NCBI RefSeq assembly: GCF_958301595.1
Contig: NZ_CATQJU010000001.1
Coordinates: 186,001 to 250,000, forward strand
Source of the DNA: Porphyromonas vaginalis
GTDB lineage: Bacteria; Bacteroidota; Bacteroidia; Bacteroidales; Porphyromonadaceae
Direction of reading: 5' to 3'
Length of the DNA stretch: 64,000 nt
Made by a program: the position numbers and the translations under genes. How positions within the stretch are numbered: position 1 is the first letter of the stretch; each line of letters opens with the position of its first letter. The notes below the pieces were generated by a model that was given only the letters and a program-made list of their open reading frames with translations, was not told the DNA's origin and searched no databases. This document shows, piece by piece, positions 34,674 through 43,591 of this stretch.

Positions 34674-34714
34674 AGTTATATTACTTACGAGTCAACTTTT
34701 TTCAGGGTAAGACA

Positions 34715-35075
34715 CCTCCGAAGTTTCATTTGATTCTTCCGAAGTTTCATTTCATTCCTCCGAGGAATTTTTTATTCTCCACGTGGGGATTTCGAAATAT
34801 CCACGTGGAAATCAGTTTTTCCCGACACGGTGCCGTGTCGATATGTAGTCAGCTCTAAATTATTGTAACAAGCCGGTATCGAATTTACCCAGAGATGGCA
34901 GACGCATCATAATCGCTCTGTCAGGGGCTACACATCAGCGACAGACGAGAAGTAGAGAGGTCGATGAGCTCATTATATAGTACGTCAGTCCTAAAGTTGC
35001 TCCAAACCATGCTCGTACTTTGCCAAAGAAAACGTACCTTTGGTGGTCTAATCTTAGCGATATATATGTGAGCTT
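34715..35075. repeat. CACGTG-rich repeat copy B (right part) and a degenerate MITE-like end
   Basis: This resumes the interrupted repeat with 21-bp units (CCTCCGAAGTTTCATTTGAT and relatives), CCACGTGG palindromes, ATTTCGAAAT and TCTAAATTATTG. From about 34890 to 34992 lies a worn ISAs1-end unit (GACGCATCATAATCGCTCTG to TAGTACGTCAGTCCTA). TACCTTTG at 35035-35042 is a possible -7 box for the decarboxylase genes. Confidence 0.7.
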
Positions 35076-36023
35076 ATGCAACGAGTCACACTACCTACTT
35101 TACAGAGACTACTTCTGCTCTCTACCATAGCCACCCTATGGGCCTCCCTCCCGCTCTCAGCACAGAGTGTCACAGCGGCTCGGATCAATGAGGTGATGAT
35201 AGATAATGTAGATAACTACATAGACAGCTACGGGAAGCGTAGCCCGTGGATCGAAATCTACAACTCCTCTGCGGGGTCGATAGACCTAGCGGGCTGCTTC
35301 CTGACTGATGATCCGCAAAATCTCAAGAAGTATATGATCCCTAAAGGGGATGTGCTGACAGCTATTAAGCCACGACAGAGCGTTGTCTTCTTTGCTGATG
35401 AAATGCCACTGCGAGGCACCTTTCATCTGAACTTTACCCTAGCACCTAATGTCTCTCACTATCTAGCCTTGATTAGCAACGATGGGAGCACCATCATCGA
35501 TGAGGTAGAGGTGCCAGCAGCGATCCCCGCCAACAACTCTTACGCTCGTATCGATGACGGGGTGCGTACAACTGTAGCTGCCGAGGCATGGCATATCACA
35601 CAGCACACGACGCCTGGATCAAACAATGTGGTCAAGGACAAAAACGAGAAGATAGACCGCCTACAAGAGGCTGATCCCAACGGCTTTGTGATGACTGTCA
35701 CCGCTATGCTGGTAGTCTTCTTAGGCTTACTGATCCTCTTCTTGGCCTATAAGCTAGTCGGAATCGTAGCCATGCGTATCGAAGCGCGTCAAGAGAGTCT
35801 ACACAATCGACCACATCAAGAGCCTACGGTAGCAACTAGCACGACCGAAGATCCGCTCGTGGCTGTCGCTATCTCACTGGCTCTGACGAGCGAGCTCGAG
35901 ATGGGCGGTGGCGAGGCTCCTGGACGGCTGACAATACGTCCCCGCACGCTGCCTTACACCCCGTGGAGTGATAAGACACAGATGATGAGGCCTACGGTGG
36001 ACTGTAAGCGACTGAAAGCGTAA
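35076..36023 (+). CDS. Lamin-tail domain fused to an OadG-like decarboxylase gamma subunit
   Basis: A 315-residue protein. A signal peptide (LLLLSTIATLWASLPLSAQ) precedes a lamin-tail-like domain (RINEVMIDNVDNYIDSYGKRSPWIEIYNSS, GCFLTDDP, VVFFADEM, SYARIDDG, TPGSNN; about residues 33-190). One membrane helix (MTVTAMLVVFLGLLILFLAYKLVG, about 208-232) leads to a short cytoplasmic tail. That helix and tail resemble the OadG/MmdD gamma subunit of Na+-translocating decarboxylases. The beta subunit follows 32 bases later, which supports the call. The lamin-tail domain would be periplasmic; its role is unknown. Confidence 0.8.
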   Translation: MQRVTLPTLQRLLLLSTIATLWASLPLSAQSVTAARINEVMIDNVDNYIDSYGKRSPWIEIYNSSAGSIDLAGCFLTDDPQNLKKYMIPKGDVLTAIKPRQSVVFFADEMPLRGTFHLNFTLAPNVSHYLALISNDGSTIIDEVEVPAAIPANNSYARIDDGVRTTVAAEAWHITQHTTPGSNNVVKDKNEKIDRLQEADPNGFVMTVTAMLVVFLGLLILFLAYKLVGIVAMRIEARQESLHNRPHQEPTVATSTTEDPLVAVAISLALTSELEMGGGEAPGRLTIRPRTLPYTPWSDKTQMMRPTVDCKRLKA

Positions 36024-36055
36024 CATTAGACCTAAGCGATTAACAAGATAGCCTT

Positions 36056-37210
36056 ATGAACTTCTGGAACTTCCTTGTTGAAAATATAGAGATCTTCTCT
36101 ACTTACACCGGCTTTGCCAATGTGACGACGGGTCACGTGATCATGATATTGGTCGGTGCTCTATTTATCTTCCTAGGCATACGCTTTAGGTTCGAGCCAC
36201 TGCTCTTGATCCCCATTGGCTTTGGTATGCTGATCGGCAATATCCCCTTTAAGGATGCAGGCTTGCAGATCGGCATTTATGAGGAGGGCTCTGTCCTCAA
36301 CATCCTCTACCAAGGGGTGAGACAGGGGTGGTACCCGCCACTGATCTTCCTCGGCATCGGGGCGATGACGGACTTCTCGGCGCTGATCTCTAATCCTAAA
36401 CTGATGCTGGTCGGCGCAGCTGCGCAGTTTGGCATCTTTGGTGCCTATATGATCGCCTTGCAGCTGGGATTCGAGCCAAATGCTGCGGGTGCTATCGGTA
36501 TCATCGGAGGTGCTGATGGCCCAACGGCTATCTTCCTCTCGTCGAAGCTAGCTCCCGATCTACTCGGCGCTATCGCAGTCTCGGCCTACTCCTACATGGC
36601 TCTGGTGCCGATCATACAGCCGCCCTTCATGCGTCTGCTGACTACTAATAAGGAGCGACGCATCAGAATGAAGGCGCCCCGCAAGGTGTCTCGTGTAGAG
36701 CGTATCCTCTTCCCTATCTTCGGACTTCTCTTGACGGGATTCCTCGTGCCCTCTGGTCTACCTCTACTGGGAATGCTTTTCTTCGGCAACATCCTCAAGG
36801 AGAGTGGCGTGTGCGACCGTCTAGCTCGTACAGCTCGTGAGCCGCTCATCGACATCGTCACGATCCTCCTCGGTGTGACGGTAGGAGCCTCGACGCAGGC
36901 CACGCACTTCCTTACGCTCGACTCGGTGAAGATCTTTATGCTCGGTGCGCTCTCCTTTATCATAGCCACCTGCTCGGGGGTACTCTTTGTCAAATTGATG
37001 AACCTCTTCCTCAAGGAGGGCAACAAGATCAATCCGCTGATCGGCAATGCGGGTGTATCGGCTGTTCCTGACTCGGCTCGTATCTCGCAGATCGAGGGCG
37101 TCAAGTACGACCGAACGAACTACCTGCTGATGCATGCGATGGGTCCTAACGTGGCAGGCGTCATCGGCTCAGCCGTAGCTGCGGGTGTCCTCCTCGGCTT
37201 CCTCTCCTAA
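36056..37210 (+). CDS. Na+-translocating decarboxylase beta subunit
   Basis: A 384-residue integral membrane protein of the OadB/MmdB/GcdB family: GVRQGWYPPLIFLGIGAMTDFSALI, then GAIGIIGGADGPTAIFLSSKLAPDLLGAIAVSAYSYMALVPIIQPP with the key Asp in GGADGPT. LGVTVGASTQATHFL and the C-terminal GNAGVSAVPDSARISQ and LMHAMGPNVAGVIGSAVAAG complete it. It decarboxylates the carboxybiotin carrier and couples this to Na+ export. In Porphyromonas-type bacteria the enzyme is usually methylmalonyl-CoA decarboxylase. The alpha subunit and biotin carrier genes are not next to it here, so the substrate remains inference. Confidence 0.92.
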   Translation: MNFWNFLVENIEIFSTYTGFANVTTGHVIMILVGALFIFLGIRFRFEPLLLIPIGFGMLIGNIPFKDAGLQIGIYEEGSVLNILYQGVRQGWYPPLIFLGIGAMTDFSALISNPKLMLVGAAAQFGIFGAYMIALQLGFEPNAAGAIGIIGGADGPTAIFLSSKLAPDLLGAIAVSAYSYMALVPIIQPPFMRLLTTNKERRIRMKAPRKVSRVERILFPIFGLLLTGFLVPSGLPLLGMLFFGNILKESGVCDRLARTAREPLIDIVTILLGVTVGASTQATHFLTLDSVKIFMLGALSFIIATCSGVLFVKLMNLFLKEGNKINPLIGNAGVSAVPDSARISQIEGVKYDRTNYLLMHAMGPNVAGVIGSAVAAGVLLGFLS

Positions 37211-37261
37211 AGCTCTAACAAGCACCCCGCTGAGACACAAAGTCTCTAGAGGGTTATTTTG

Positions 37262-37269
37262 TACCTTTG
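37262..37269 (+). promoter_or_regulatory. Putative -7 box for ftsH
   Basis: TACCTTTG, a full TAnnTTTG match, lies 80 bases before the chosen ftsH ATG and after the decarboxylase beta gene. Confidence 0.5.
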
Positions 37270-37348
37270 CGAGCAAAGGTGTGCCAATAGGTCTGCGAGG
37301 TAGATTGTGGTACGCTTTTTGAGAGATGAACTAGAAAGAACTCTATTG

Positions 37349-39502
37349 ATGAATAAGCATATTAAAAACCCTCTGGGTACTCCCACACCTAACCCGCAGG
37401 GATCGGACCCACGACGTGGCAAGCGTCGCTTTAATCCGATGTGGCTCTACCTGTCGGCCATACTGATCTTGGGGATGCTCTTCTTCCTGCCGTCTGAGCA
37501 ACCTACTAATAATAAGGAGGTAGACTGGACGGAGTTTCAGCAATTGCTCCGCAAGGAGGTCGCCACCAAGGTGGAGGTCAACCGCACCAAGGGTGTCGCT
37601 GTCGCTACGCTCAATCCTAAGAAGGTGAGCATGGTCTACAGCGAGCAGGAGCTACAGAATCTAGAGCAGCGGAGCTTCCCTTTTAGTATTACTAAAGCTC
37701 AGTATCAGGTCAAGTGTACCCTGCCGTCGGTAGATCGCTTTGACGAGTTTGTCCAAAGGGAGGAGGTCACCATAGATGTCAAGTATAAGACCGACGGCAT
37801 GAACTTTTGGCTCATGCTAGCCAACTGGGCTCCGTTGATTCTGCTTCTTGTCTTCTGGATATGGATCTTCCGGCGTATGAGCGCTGGTCCTGATGGTAAG
37901 AATGGTGGCCCTGGCGGAGTCTTTAACGTGGGCAAGTCCAAGGCTAAGCTTTATGACAAGAATGAGTCGCACGTCACCTTTGACGATGTGGCAGGACTCC
38001 ACGAAGCTAAGCAAGAGCTACAGGAGATTGTCGAGTTCCTCAAGAACCCAGACAAGTACACCAAGCTGGGCGGTAAAATTCCCAAGGGTGCACTCCTCGT
38101 GGGTCCTCCAGGCACTGGTAAGACGCTCTTTGCGAAGGCGGTCGCTGGCGAGGCACACGTGCCTTTCTTCTCGATCTCAGGATCAGACTTCGTGGAGATG
38201 TTCGTCGGTGTAGGAGCTTCACGCGTCCGTGACCTCTTCAAGCAAGCTAAGGAGAAGTCGCCCTGTATCATCTTCATCGACGAGATCGATGCTGTGGGGC
38301 GTGCACGAAGCAAGAACGCTGGCTTCAGCAGTAATGACGAGCGGGAGAACACGCTCAATCAGCTCCTCACCGAGATGGACGGCTTCGACGGCAATAGCGG
38401 CGTGATCATCCTCGCAGCGACTAACCGTGTGGACATCCTCGACAAGGCACTCCTACGTGCCGGTCGCTTCGACCGTCAGATCTACGTAGACCTACCCGAC
38501 CTGAACGACCGCAAGGAGATCTTCCTCGTACACATGAAGGGGCTCAAACTAGGCCCAGACGTATCGGTGGATCAGCTGGCACGACAGACGCCAGGATTCT
38601 CGGGAGCAGACATAGCAAACGTCTGCAACGAGGCAGCACTCATAGCGGCCCGCCACGACAAGCAGGCGATCGAAAAGCAAGACTTCATGGATGCCGTGGA
38701 TCGTATCATCGGAGGTCTGGAGAAGAAGAACAAGATCATCACCGAGGACGAGCGTCGCAGCATAGCCATCCACGAGGCGGGTCACGCCACCATCAGCTGG
38801 ATGACGGAGTATGGCAACCCCCTAGTCAAGGTCACCATCGTGCCTCGTGGCAAGGCTCTTGGTGCCGCTTGGTATATGCCAGAGGAGCGACAGATCACCC
38901 ACACGCAGGTACTCCTCGACGAGCTCTGCTCGCTGCTGGGCGGTCGTGCTGCTGAGGAGCTATTCCTCAATCGCATCTCAACAGGTGCCGCCAACGACCT
39001 AGAGCGTGTCACCAAGCTCGCTTACGCCATGATCACCTACTATGGTATGAGTGACAAGCTTCCCAACCTCAACTATGCTGACTCGCAGAGCGACGGCTAT
39101 ACCTTCCAAAAGCCGTACAGTGAGGAGACGGCAGTCATCATCGATCAGGAGGTTTCCAAGCTCATTGCCACACAGTATGCCCGTGCCAAGGAGATCCTGA
39201 CACAGTATGCCGAGCAGCATCACCAGCTAGCGCAACTACTCCTAGAGCGTGAGGTAATCTACACGGAAGATGTGGAGACGATCCTCGGCAAGCGTCAGTG
39301 GATCTCTCGCTCGGATGAGCTGGATGCGCTCAACGAGGCTGCGCGCGCCAAGCGACTCGCTAGTGCCACTCCCCCGCCCTATATTAAAAAGGAGGAGGAT
39401 CAGCCTACGCCCACATCCTCAGAAGAGAAAGAGGAGGAGGATCAGCCTACCCCCGCTCCCTCAGATGAAAAAAAGGATGAGGAGCCTACAGATCACGAAT
39501 AG
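37349..39502 (+). CDS. ftsH: ATP-dependent zinc metalloprotease FtsH
   Basis: A 717-residue protein with two membrane helices ([18 protein letters not shown] and [22 protein letters not shown]) around a periplasmic domain. The AAA+ core has [20 protein letters not shown] and the second region of homology ending [11 protein letters not shown]. The peptidase has HEAGH. It degrades membrane and regulatory proteins. The ATG at 37349 is preferred over a GTG 42 bases upstream because family members start near a short basic N-terminus. The C-terminal tail is odd: an acidic Pro/Thr stretch with a repeated EEDQPTP unit. cdsA follows after about 100 bases with a stem-loop between. Confidence 0.96.
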   Translation: MNKHIKNPLGTPTPNPQGSDPRRGKRRFNPMWLYLSAILILGMLFFLPSEQPTNNKEVDWTEFQQLLRKEVATKVEVNRTKGVAVATLNPKKVSMVYSEQELQNLEQRSFPFSITKAQYQVKCTLPSVDRFDEFVQREEVTIDVKYKTDGMNFWLMLANWAPLILLLVFWIWIFRRMSAGPDGKNGGPGGVFNVGKSKAKLYDKNESHVTFDDVAGLHEAKQELQEIVEFLKNPDKYTKLGGKIPKGALLVGPPGTGKTLFAKAVAGEAHVPFFSISGSDFVEMFVGVGASRVRDLFKQAKEKSPCIIFIDEIDAVGRARSKNAGFSSNDERENTLNQLLTEMDGFDGNSGVIILAATNRVDILDKALLRAGRFDRQIYVDLPDLNDRKEIFLVHMKGLKLGPDVSVDQLARQTPGFSGADIANVCNEAALIAARHDKQAIEKQDFMDAVDRIIGGLEKKNKIITEDERRSIAIHEAGHATISWMTEYGNPLVKVTIVPRGKALGAAWYMPEERQITHTQVLLDELCSLLGGRAAEELFLNRISTGAANDLERVTKLAYAMITYYGMSDKLPNLNYADSQSDGYTFQKPYSEETAVIIDQEVSKLIATQYARAKEILTQYAEQHHQLAQLLLEREVIYTEDVETILGKRQWISRSDELDALNEAARAKRLASATPPPYIKKEEDQPTPTSSEEKEEEDQPTPAPSDEKKDEEPTDHE

Positions 39503-39512
39503 TCCTATCTAG

Positions 39513-39556
39513 AAGTCGGACAGAGATACTCACTCGCTGAGCATCTCTGTCCGACT
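39513..39556. repeat. 14-bp stem-loop after ftsH
   Basis: AGTCGGACAGAGAT (39513-39526) is exactly complementary to 39543-39556, with a 16-base loop. No U-tract follows, so it may be a weak terminator or a transcript 3'-end structure rather than a full stop. Confidence 0.6.
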
Positions 39557-39607
39557 AACTTATTAAGCTCTACCTAACACACGACAACCACTGAATACAA
39601 CGCTACC

Positions 39608-40453
39608 ATGTCGACCTTTACCACTCGCCTTATCTCGGGCACTGTCTACGTAGCACTCATCGTGCTAGTCCTATTACTCTCCATGGTGTGGGGATTGTGG
39701 CTCTTGCTCTCCGTCTTTGCCGTGGCAGGGATCATCGAGTTCAACAGACTCACCGGCGTCAACCGCCCCTACATCTTCCGCATCGTACTCGACTGCGCAG
39801 CCGCCGTCTGGCTCCTCTATGCCACGGCGCAGTATGGCATGGCAATCAGTCACGGCATAGGCATCTTCCTCCCTTACCTGCTCTACCTGCTCTATGTGGT
39901 CTGTCGCTCCACATTTCTTCCACATCAGGCTATGCTCCCGAGCCTCGGCAACAGTGTCATAGGCCAGCTCTACATAGCCGTCCCCCTTGCGCTGACCATC
40001 AGACTAACGCTTGTGGTCGACCCTTTCACCTCCATGACGCAGTACAACGGGCTGCTCCTCCTCGCCATCTTCATCTTTATATGGGTCAATGACACGGGCG
40101 CATACCTCGTCGGCTCACGTTGGGGCAAAAGGAGACTGGCTCCCAACATCTCACCAAAGAAAAGCGTCGAAGGCTCCATCGGAGGTCTCCTCCTCGTCCT
40201 CCTCTCAGCAGTCGTCTTGCGTCTGCTTTTATTCCCAGAGCTAAGCTGGCTGAGCATCTTGCTCATCGCTGCAGTGGTCGCCATCTTTGGTACCATTGGC
40301 GACCTCTTCGAGAGCAGTCTCAAGCGTCAGGCTGGCGTCAAGGATTCGGGCAAGCTCATCCCAGGTCACGGAGGCATACTCGACCGCATAGACAGCCTGC
40401 TCCTAGCGGTGCCAGCCGTCTACCTGCTCCTAGCCTTCCTCGATCTATACTAA
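39608..40453 (+). CDS. cdsA: Phosphatidate cytidylyltransferase CdsA
   Basis: A 281-residue protein with about eight membrane helices. The family signature is near the C-terminus, GDLFESSLKRQAGVKDSGKLIPGHGGILDRIDSLL, preceded by FIWVNDTGAYLVGSRWGKRRLAPNISPKKSVEGSIGG. It makes CDP-diacylglycerol, the precursor of phosphatidylethanolamine and other phospholipids. It stands between ftsH and a flippase gene, four bases before the latter. Confidence 0.95.
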   Translation: MSTFTTRLISGTVYVALIVLVLLLSMVWGLWLLLSVFAVAGIIEFNRLTGVNRPYIFRIVLDCAAAVWLLYATAQYGMAISHGIGIFLPYLLYLLYVVCRSTFLPHQAMLPSLGNSVIGQLYIAVPLALTIRLTLVVDPFTSMTQYNGLLLLAIFIFIWVNDTGAYLVGSRWGKRRLAPNISPKKSVEGSIGGLLLVLLSAVVLRLLLFPELSWLSILLIAAVVAIFGTIGDLFESSLKRQAGVKDSGKLIPGHGGILDRIDSLLLAVPAVYLLLAFLDLY

Positions 40454-40457
40454 AGCT

Positions 40458-41744
40458 GTGAAAGTGCCCCGATCACTACGCTCCATACTAGCCGACAGCG
40501 GTCTACTCCTCTCTGTCAGCGTCGGGGTACAGCTGATAGCCCTACTTCTCTTACCGTGGGTCAGTAGACTATACACACCAGACACGCTAGGCGACCTAGC
40601 ACTCATCCTCTCCATCGCCACGCTACTCAGCATCGCCGTGGGGGGACGCTACGATCAGGCTATCGTCGTTTGCCAAGAGCCCTTAGAGCGAAGCCACTTG
40701 CTACGCCTCACCCTTTGGATTACAGCTCTAGTGACGCTCGCTCTACTCGCCCTCACCCTAGCCTTCGAGCCATGGATCGGCACCACCCGCTACGCTACCC
40801 TGCAGGGCAAGCTCTGGCTCATTCCACCCGTCGTCTGCACCTTGGGACTGTGCGCTACACTCAGCAACTACGCGCTAAGCCTAGGTCACTTCAAGCGCAT
40901 CGCCACCAGCAAAGCAGTGCAGGGACTGGGCAATAATGGACTCAAAGTGGGCTTCGGACTCCTTTCTCCCTCCGTCTGGAGCTTGTGGGGCGCCCAAATA
41001 GCCTCGACATTGCTCGCGATCATTCCACTCCTGCGACCCCTCAAACACAGCAGACAAACCAAGACCCCAAGCAGTCATAGAGAGCTCGGGCAAGTGGCTC
41101 GAAAGTACAGAGCCTTCCCCCTCTTTAGCCTTCCTCAGGCAGCCATCACCACCCTCCTCGGGTCAATCCTGATCCTCATGCTACCGCTAGGCTACACCAC
41201 CGTCGAGATAGGACTAGTCACTATGGCAACTATGCTGGCACGCCGTCCCATACAGCTCATCGCAGATAGCGTCAGTCAGGTCTACTTCAACCGTCTCTCC
41301 GTAGCACACCATGCGCAGGCACCCTGGCGACCGCTCGTCCGCCCGCTGCTCATGCTAACGCTCGTGGCAGGCATCCCCACGCTCCTACTCCTTTGGTGGG
41401 CTATGCCTTATCTAGTTCGCTGGTTTTTAGCTCCCGAGTACGCAGCCTGCACAGAGATCATACGCGCTATGCTCGTTTACCTGCTCGTCTTCTTCTTCAC
41501 CTCCATCATCAACGTCATCCCCGACATCATCGGGCGGCAAAGAGCGCACCTACAGATCCAACTGCTCAACCTCTTCCTGCAGGTTGCCCTCCTGGTGCTA
41601 CTTATCTACGTCTTGCGCGCACCCTTCGCCGAGACCGTCTCCACTTACTACCTAGTCATCGCACTCTACCACCTACTCTACGGGGGCTGGCTCCTCTACC
41701 TCTTGCGCCGACACGACCAGCAGCTGCAGCAGAGCAACGGCTAG
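40458..41744 (+). CDS. MOP-superfamily oligosaccharide flippase (Wzx-like)
   Basis: A 428-residue protein starting at a GTG four bases after cdsA. It has about 12 membrane helices, with LLLPWVSRLYTPDTLGDLALILSIATLLSIAVGGRYDQAIV early on. This opening is typical of polysaccharide flippases of the MOP superfamily that carry lipid-linked glycans across the inner membrane. Its substrate cannot be told from sequence, and no glycan cluster surrounds it here. Transcription probably ends at the terminator 30 bases after the stop. Confidence 0.85.
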   Translation: MKVPRSLRSILADSGLLLSVSVGVQLIALLLLPWVSRLYTPDTLGDLALILSIATLLSIAVGGRYDQAIVVCQEPLERSHLLRLTLWITALVTLALLALTLAFEPWIGTTRYATLQGKLWLIPPVVCTLGLCATLSNYALSLGHFKRIATSKAVQGLGNNGLKVGFGLLSPSVWSLWGAQIASTLLAIIPLLRPLKHSRQTKTPSSHRELGQVARKYRAFPLFSLPQAAITTLLGSILILMLPLGYTTVEIGLVTMATMLARRPIQLIADSVSQVYFNRLSVAHHAQAPWRPLVRPLLMLTLVAGIPTLLLLWWAMPYLVRWFLAPEYAACTEIIRAMLVYLLVFFFTSIINVIPDIIGRQRAHLQIQLLNLFLQVALLVLLIYVLRAPFAETVSTYYLVIALYHLLYGGWLLYLLRRHDQQLQQSNG

Positions 41745-41774
41745 CGAACGAAATCATAACCCAATACTCCTACT

Positions 41775-41803
41775 AAGGGCGGACAGATGTGTCCGCCCTT
41801 TTT
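41775..41803 (+). terminator. Rho-independent terminator after the flippase gene
   Basis: AAGGGCGGACA, loop GATG, TGTCCGCCCTT, then TTT: a perfect 11-bp stem followed by a T-run. Confidence 0.92.
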
Positions 41804-42109
41804 CGTTAGTCGACCTATCGTCCGTACCAGTCGCAAATTCCCCCATATCTGCGAACGGCTCAATCTGCGTTTAAGCTTGGTTCCAACTGATGGAACTGTA
41901 GTGCCAACACCCGTTGGCACTGGAGTTTCTTACCTATGAAACTGGAGTTTCCTCCGAGGGAACCATTGATCACTAAGGAGAGTTCGCCTCTTTTAGCCTT
42001 CTTATTTTGACTTTATAGAGCGACTAAAGTGCGCTCGCCTTACTGCTTCGCTTTACTGCTAAGCACTTTTTGTCTATCTTTGTAGAGGATACAATGAGAT
42101 AAGACCATT
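41804..42109. repeat. Intergenic region with an array of mini-hairpins before pyrH
   Basis: At about 41879-41965 four short inverted repeats follow one another: GTTCC/GGAAC, GTGCCAA/TTGGCAC, AGTTTC/GAAACT and GTTTCC/GGGAAC. They resemble the array at 20588-20648 but with varied arms. TATCTTTG at 42075-42082 is a likely -7 box for pyrH. No gene is seen. Confidence 0.6.
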
Positions 42110-42835
42110 ATGGCTCAATACAAACGAGTACTACTCAAGCTCAGCGGCGAGTCGCTCGCAGCGGGCTCTAAGCAAGGCATCGACACGACACGGCTCCACG
42201 ACTACGCCTCGCAGATCATCGAGATCAGCGATATGGGCGTCGAGGTGGCTATCGTCGTGGGCGGTGGCAACATATTCCGAGGCATGGCAGGCTCTGCCGA
42301 AGGGCTGGACCGTGTATCGGGCGACCGTATGGGCATGCTCGCCACGGTCATCAATGCGCTCGCCATCAGTGCAGCGATCAATGCGCAGTGCCCCTCTATA
42401 CAAGGCACCCCTCGGGCGGTCGTCATGACCAGTACACCGATGGAGCCTTACGCGCGCTACTACGATGCGCTCACGGCTCGCCAACTGCTGGCGCAGGGGC
42501 ATATCGTCTTCATCGCTGGCGGCACGGGCAATCCGTTCTTTACCACAGACTCTGCCTCAGCACTCCGTGGCATAGAGCTACAAGCTGACATCATGCTCAA
42601 GGGCACCCGAGTCGACGGCATCTACACAGCCGATCCTGAGCGCGACCCCTCAGCGACCAAGCTCTCTCGTCTCACCTACCAAGAGGTATACGACCGTGGG
42701 CTCAGGATTATGGATCTGACTGCTATGACACTTTGTCAGGAGAACCACCTGCCAATCATCGTCTTTGACATGGATACGACGGGCAATCTGGCTCGTGTGA
42801 TGCGTGGCGAGGAGATAGGGTCCATCGTTTCCTAA
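42110..42835 (+). CDS. pyrH: Uridylate kinase PyrH
   Basis: A 241-residue amino-acid-kinase-fold protein: YKRVLLKLSGESLAAGSKQGID, EVAIVVGGGNIFRG, DRMGMLATVINALA, IFIAGGTGNPFFTTDSASALRGIEL (here with VFIAGG) and ADIMLKGTRVDGIYTADPERD. It phosphorylates UMP to UDP, and bacterial forms are hexamers controlled by GTP and UTP. It is followed after 31 bases by frr, the usual neighbour. Confidence 0.97.
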   Translation: MAQYKRVLLKLSGESLAAGSKQGIDTTRLHDYASQIIEISDMGVEVAIVVGGGNIFRGMAGSAEGLDRVSGDRMGMLATVINALAISAAINAQCPSIQGTPRAVVMTSTPMEPYARYYDALTARQLLAQGHIVFIAGGTGNPFFTTDSASALRGIELQADIMLKGTRVDGIYTADPERDPSATKLSRLTYQEVYDRGLRIMDLTAMTLCQENHLPIIVFDMDTTGNLARVMRGEEIGSIVS

Positions 42836-42866
42836 TCAATAACCTAGAAACCAATCACAACGAAAT

Positions 42867-43427
42867 ATGAGTACAAGCCAATTTACCAAACCTGCTGAGC
42901 AGTCTATGCTCAAAGCTGTCGAATTTCTTCAGGACAAGCTAGACCGCATACGTGCGGGCAAGGCCAATCCTGTCCTACTAGACGACATTACCGTCGAGGC
43001 TTACGGGGCACCGATGCCTCTCAACCAGGTTGCGACAGTGACTGTACCCGATGCACGTACGCTCACTATCACACCGTGGGACAAGAAGCTCATCAAAGAC
43101 ATCGAGAAGGGTATCCTCGACTCCAACCTAGGTATCACACCGACGAACAATGGCGAGATGATCCGCATCGCTATGCCGCCCCTCACCGAGGAGCGTCGTA
43201 AGGAGCTGGTCAAGCAGTGCAAGGCTGAGAGCGAGGAGGCTAAGATCAGCATCCGCAACGCACGCCGTGACGCTATCGACGCTGCAAAGAAAGCGGTCAA
43301 AGCTGAGGACCTACCAGAGGATACGATCAAGCAAACGGAGAATGACGCTCAGAAGCTCCACGATAAGTACATCGGTCGCGTCGAGGAGGCTCTAGCAGCT
43401 AAGGAGAAAGAGATCATGACGATCTAA
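42867..43427 (+). CDS. frr: Ribosome recycling factor
   Basis: A 186-residue protein with the standard features: LDRIRAGKANPVLLDDITVEAYGAPMPLNQVATVTVPDARTLTITPWDK (including the RAGKANP start of domain I) and NGEMIRIAMPPLTEERRKELVKQCK. It splits post-termination ribosomes with EF-G. Length and motifs are as expected. It is co-directional with pyrH and probably in one transcript. Confidence 0.97.
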   Translation: MSTSQFTKPAEQSMLKAVEFLQDKLDRIRAGKANPVLLDDITVEAYGAPMPLNQVATVTVPDARTLTITPWDKKLIKDIEKGILDSNLGITPTNNGEMIRIAMPPLTEERRKELVKQCKAESEEAKISIRNARRDAIDAAKKAVKAEDLPEDTIKQTENDAQKLHDKYIGRVEEALAAKEKEIMTI

Positions 43428-43591
43428 CCTCCCTACCCCTCCCTATCACATTTCACCCTTATGCAAGTCACACCTACAGCCTGAGACGGCAGGCAGAGCG
43501 GAGAGACTAGTTTCCGCATCGGCTGCCCCCTTCCCCCTCTCAAGCTGTGGGCTGTGGCTTTGCTCACATTTTCCCCATTTCCCCCTACCCT

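Larger units (their letters stand above)
32949..34714 (-). mobile_element. IS3-family insertion sequence, 1766 bp
   Basis: The ends are 25-bp imperfect inverted repeats that match at 20 positions. The left end starts TGTGGTTCCCTGAAAATGG; the right end, read inwards, starts TGTCTTACCCTGAAAAAAG. A 3-bp target duplication CCT flanks it (32946-32948, 34715-34717). Joining the flanks restores the expected sequence of the CACGTG repeat (GATTCCTCCGAAG). It carries orfA and orfB plus about 335 bases of non-coding DNA at the left end. Confidence 0.92.
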
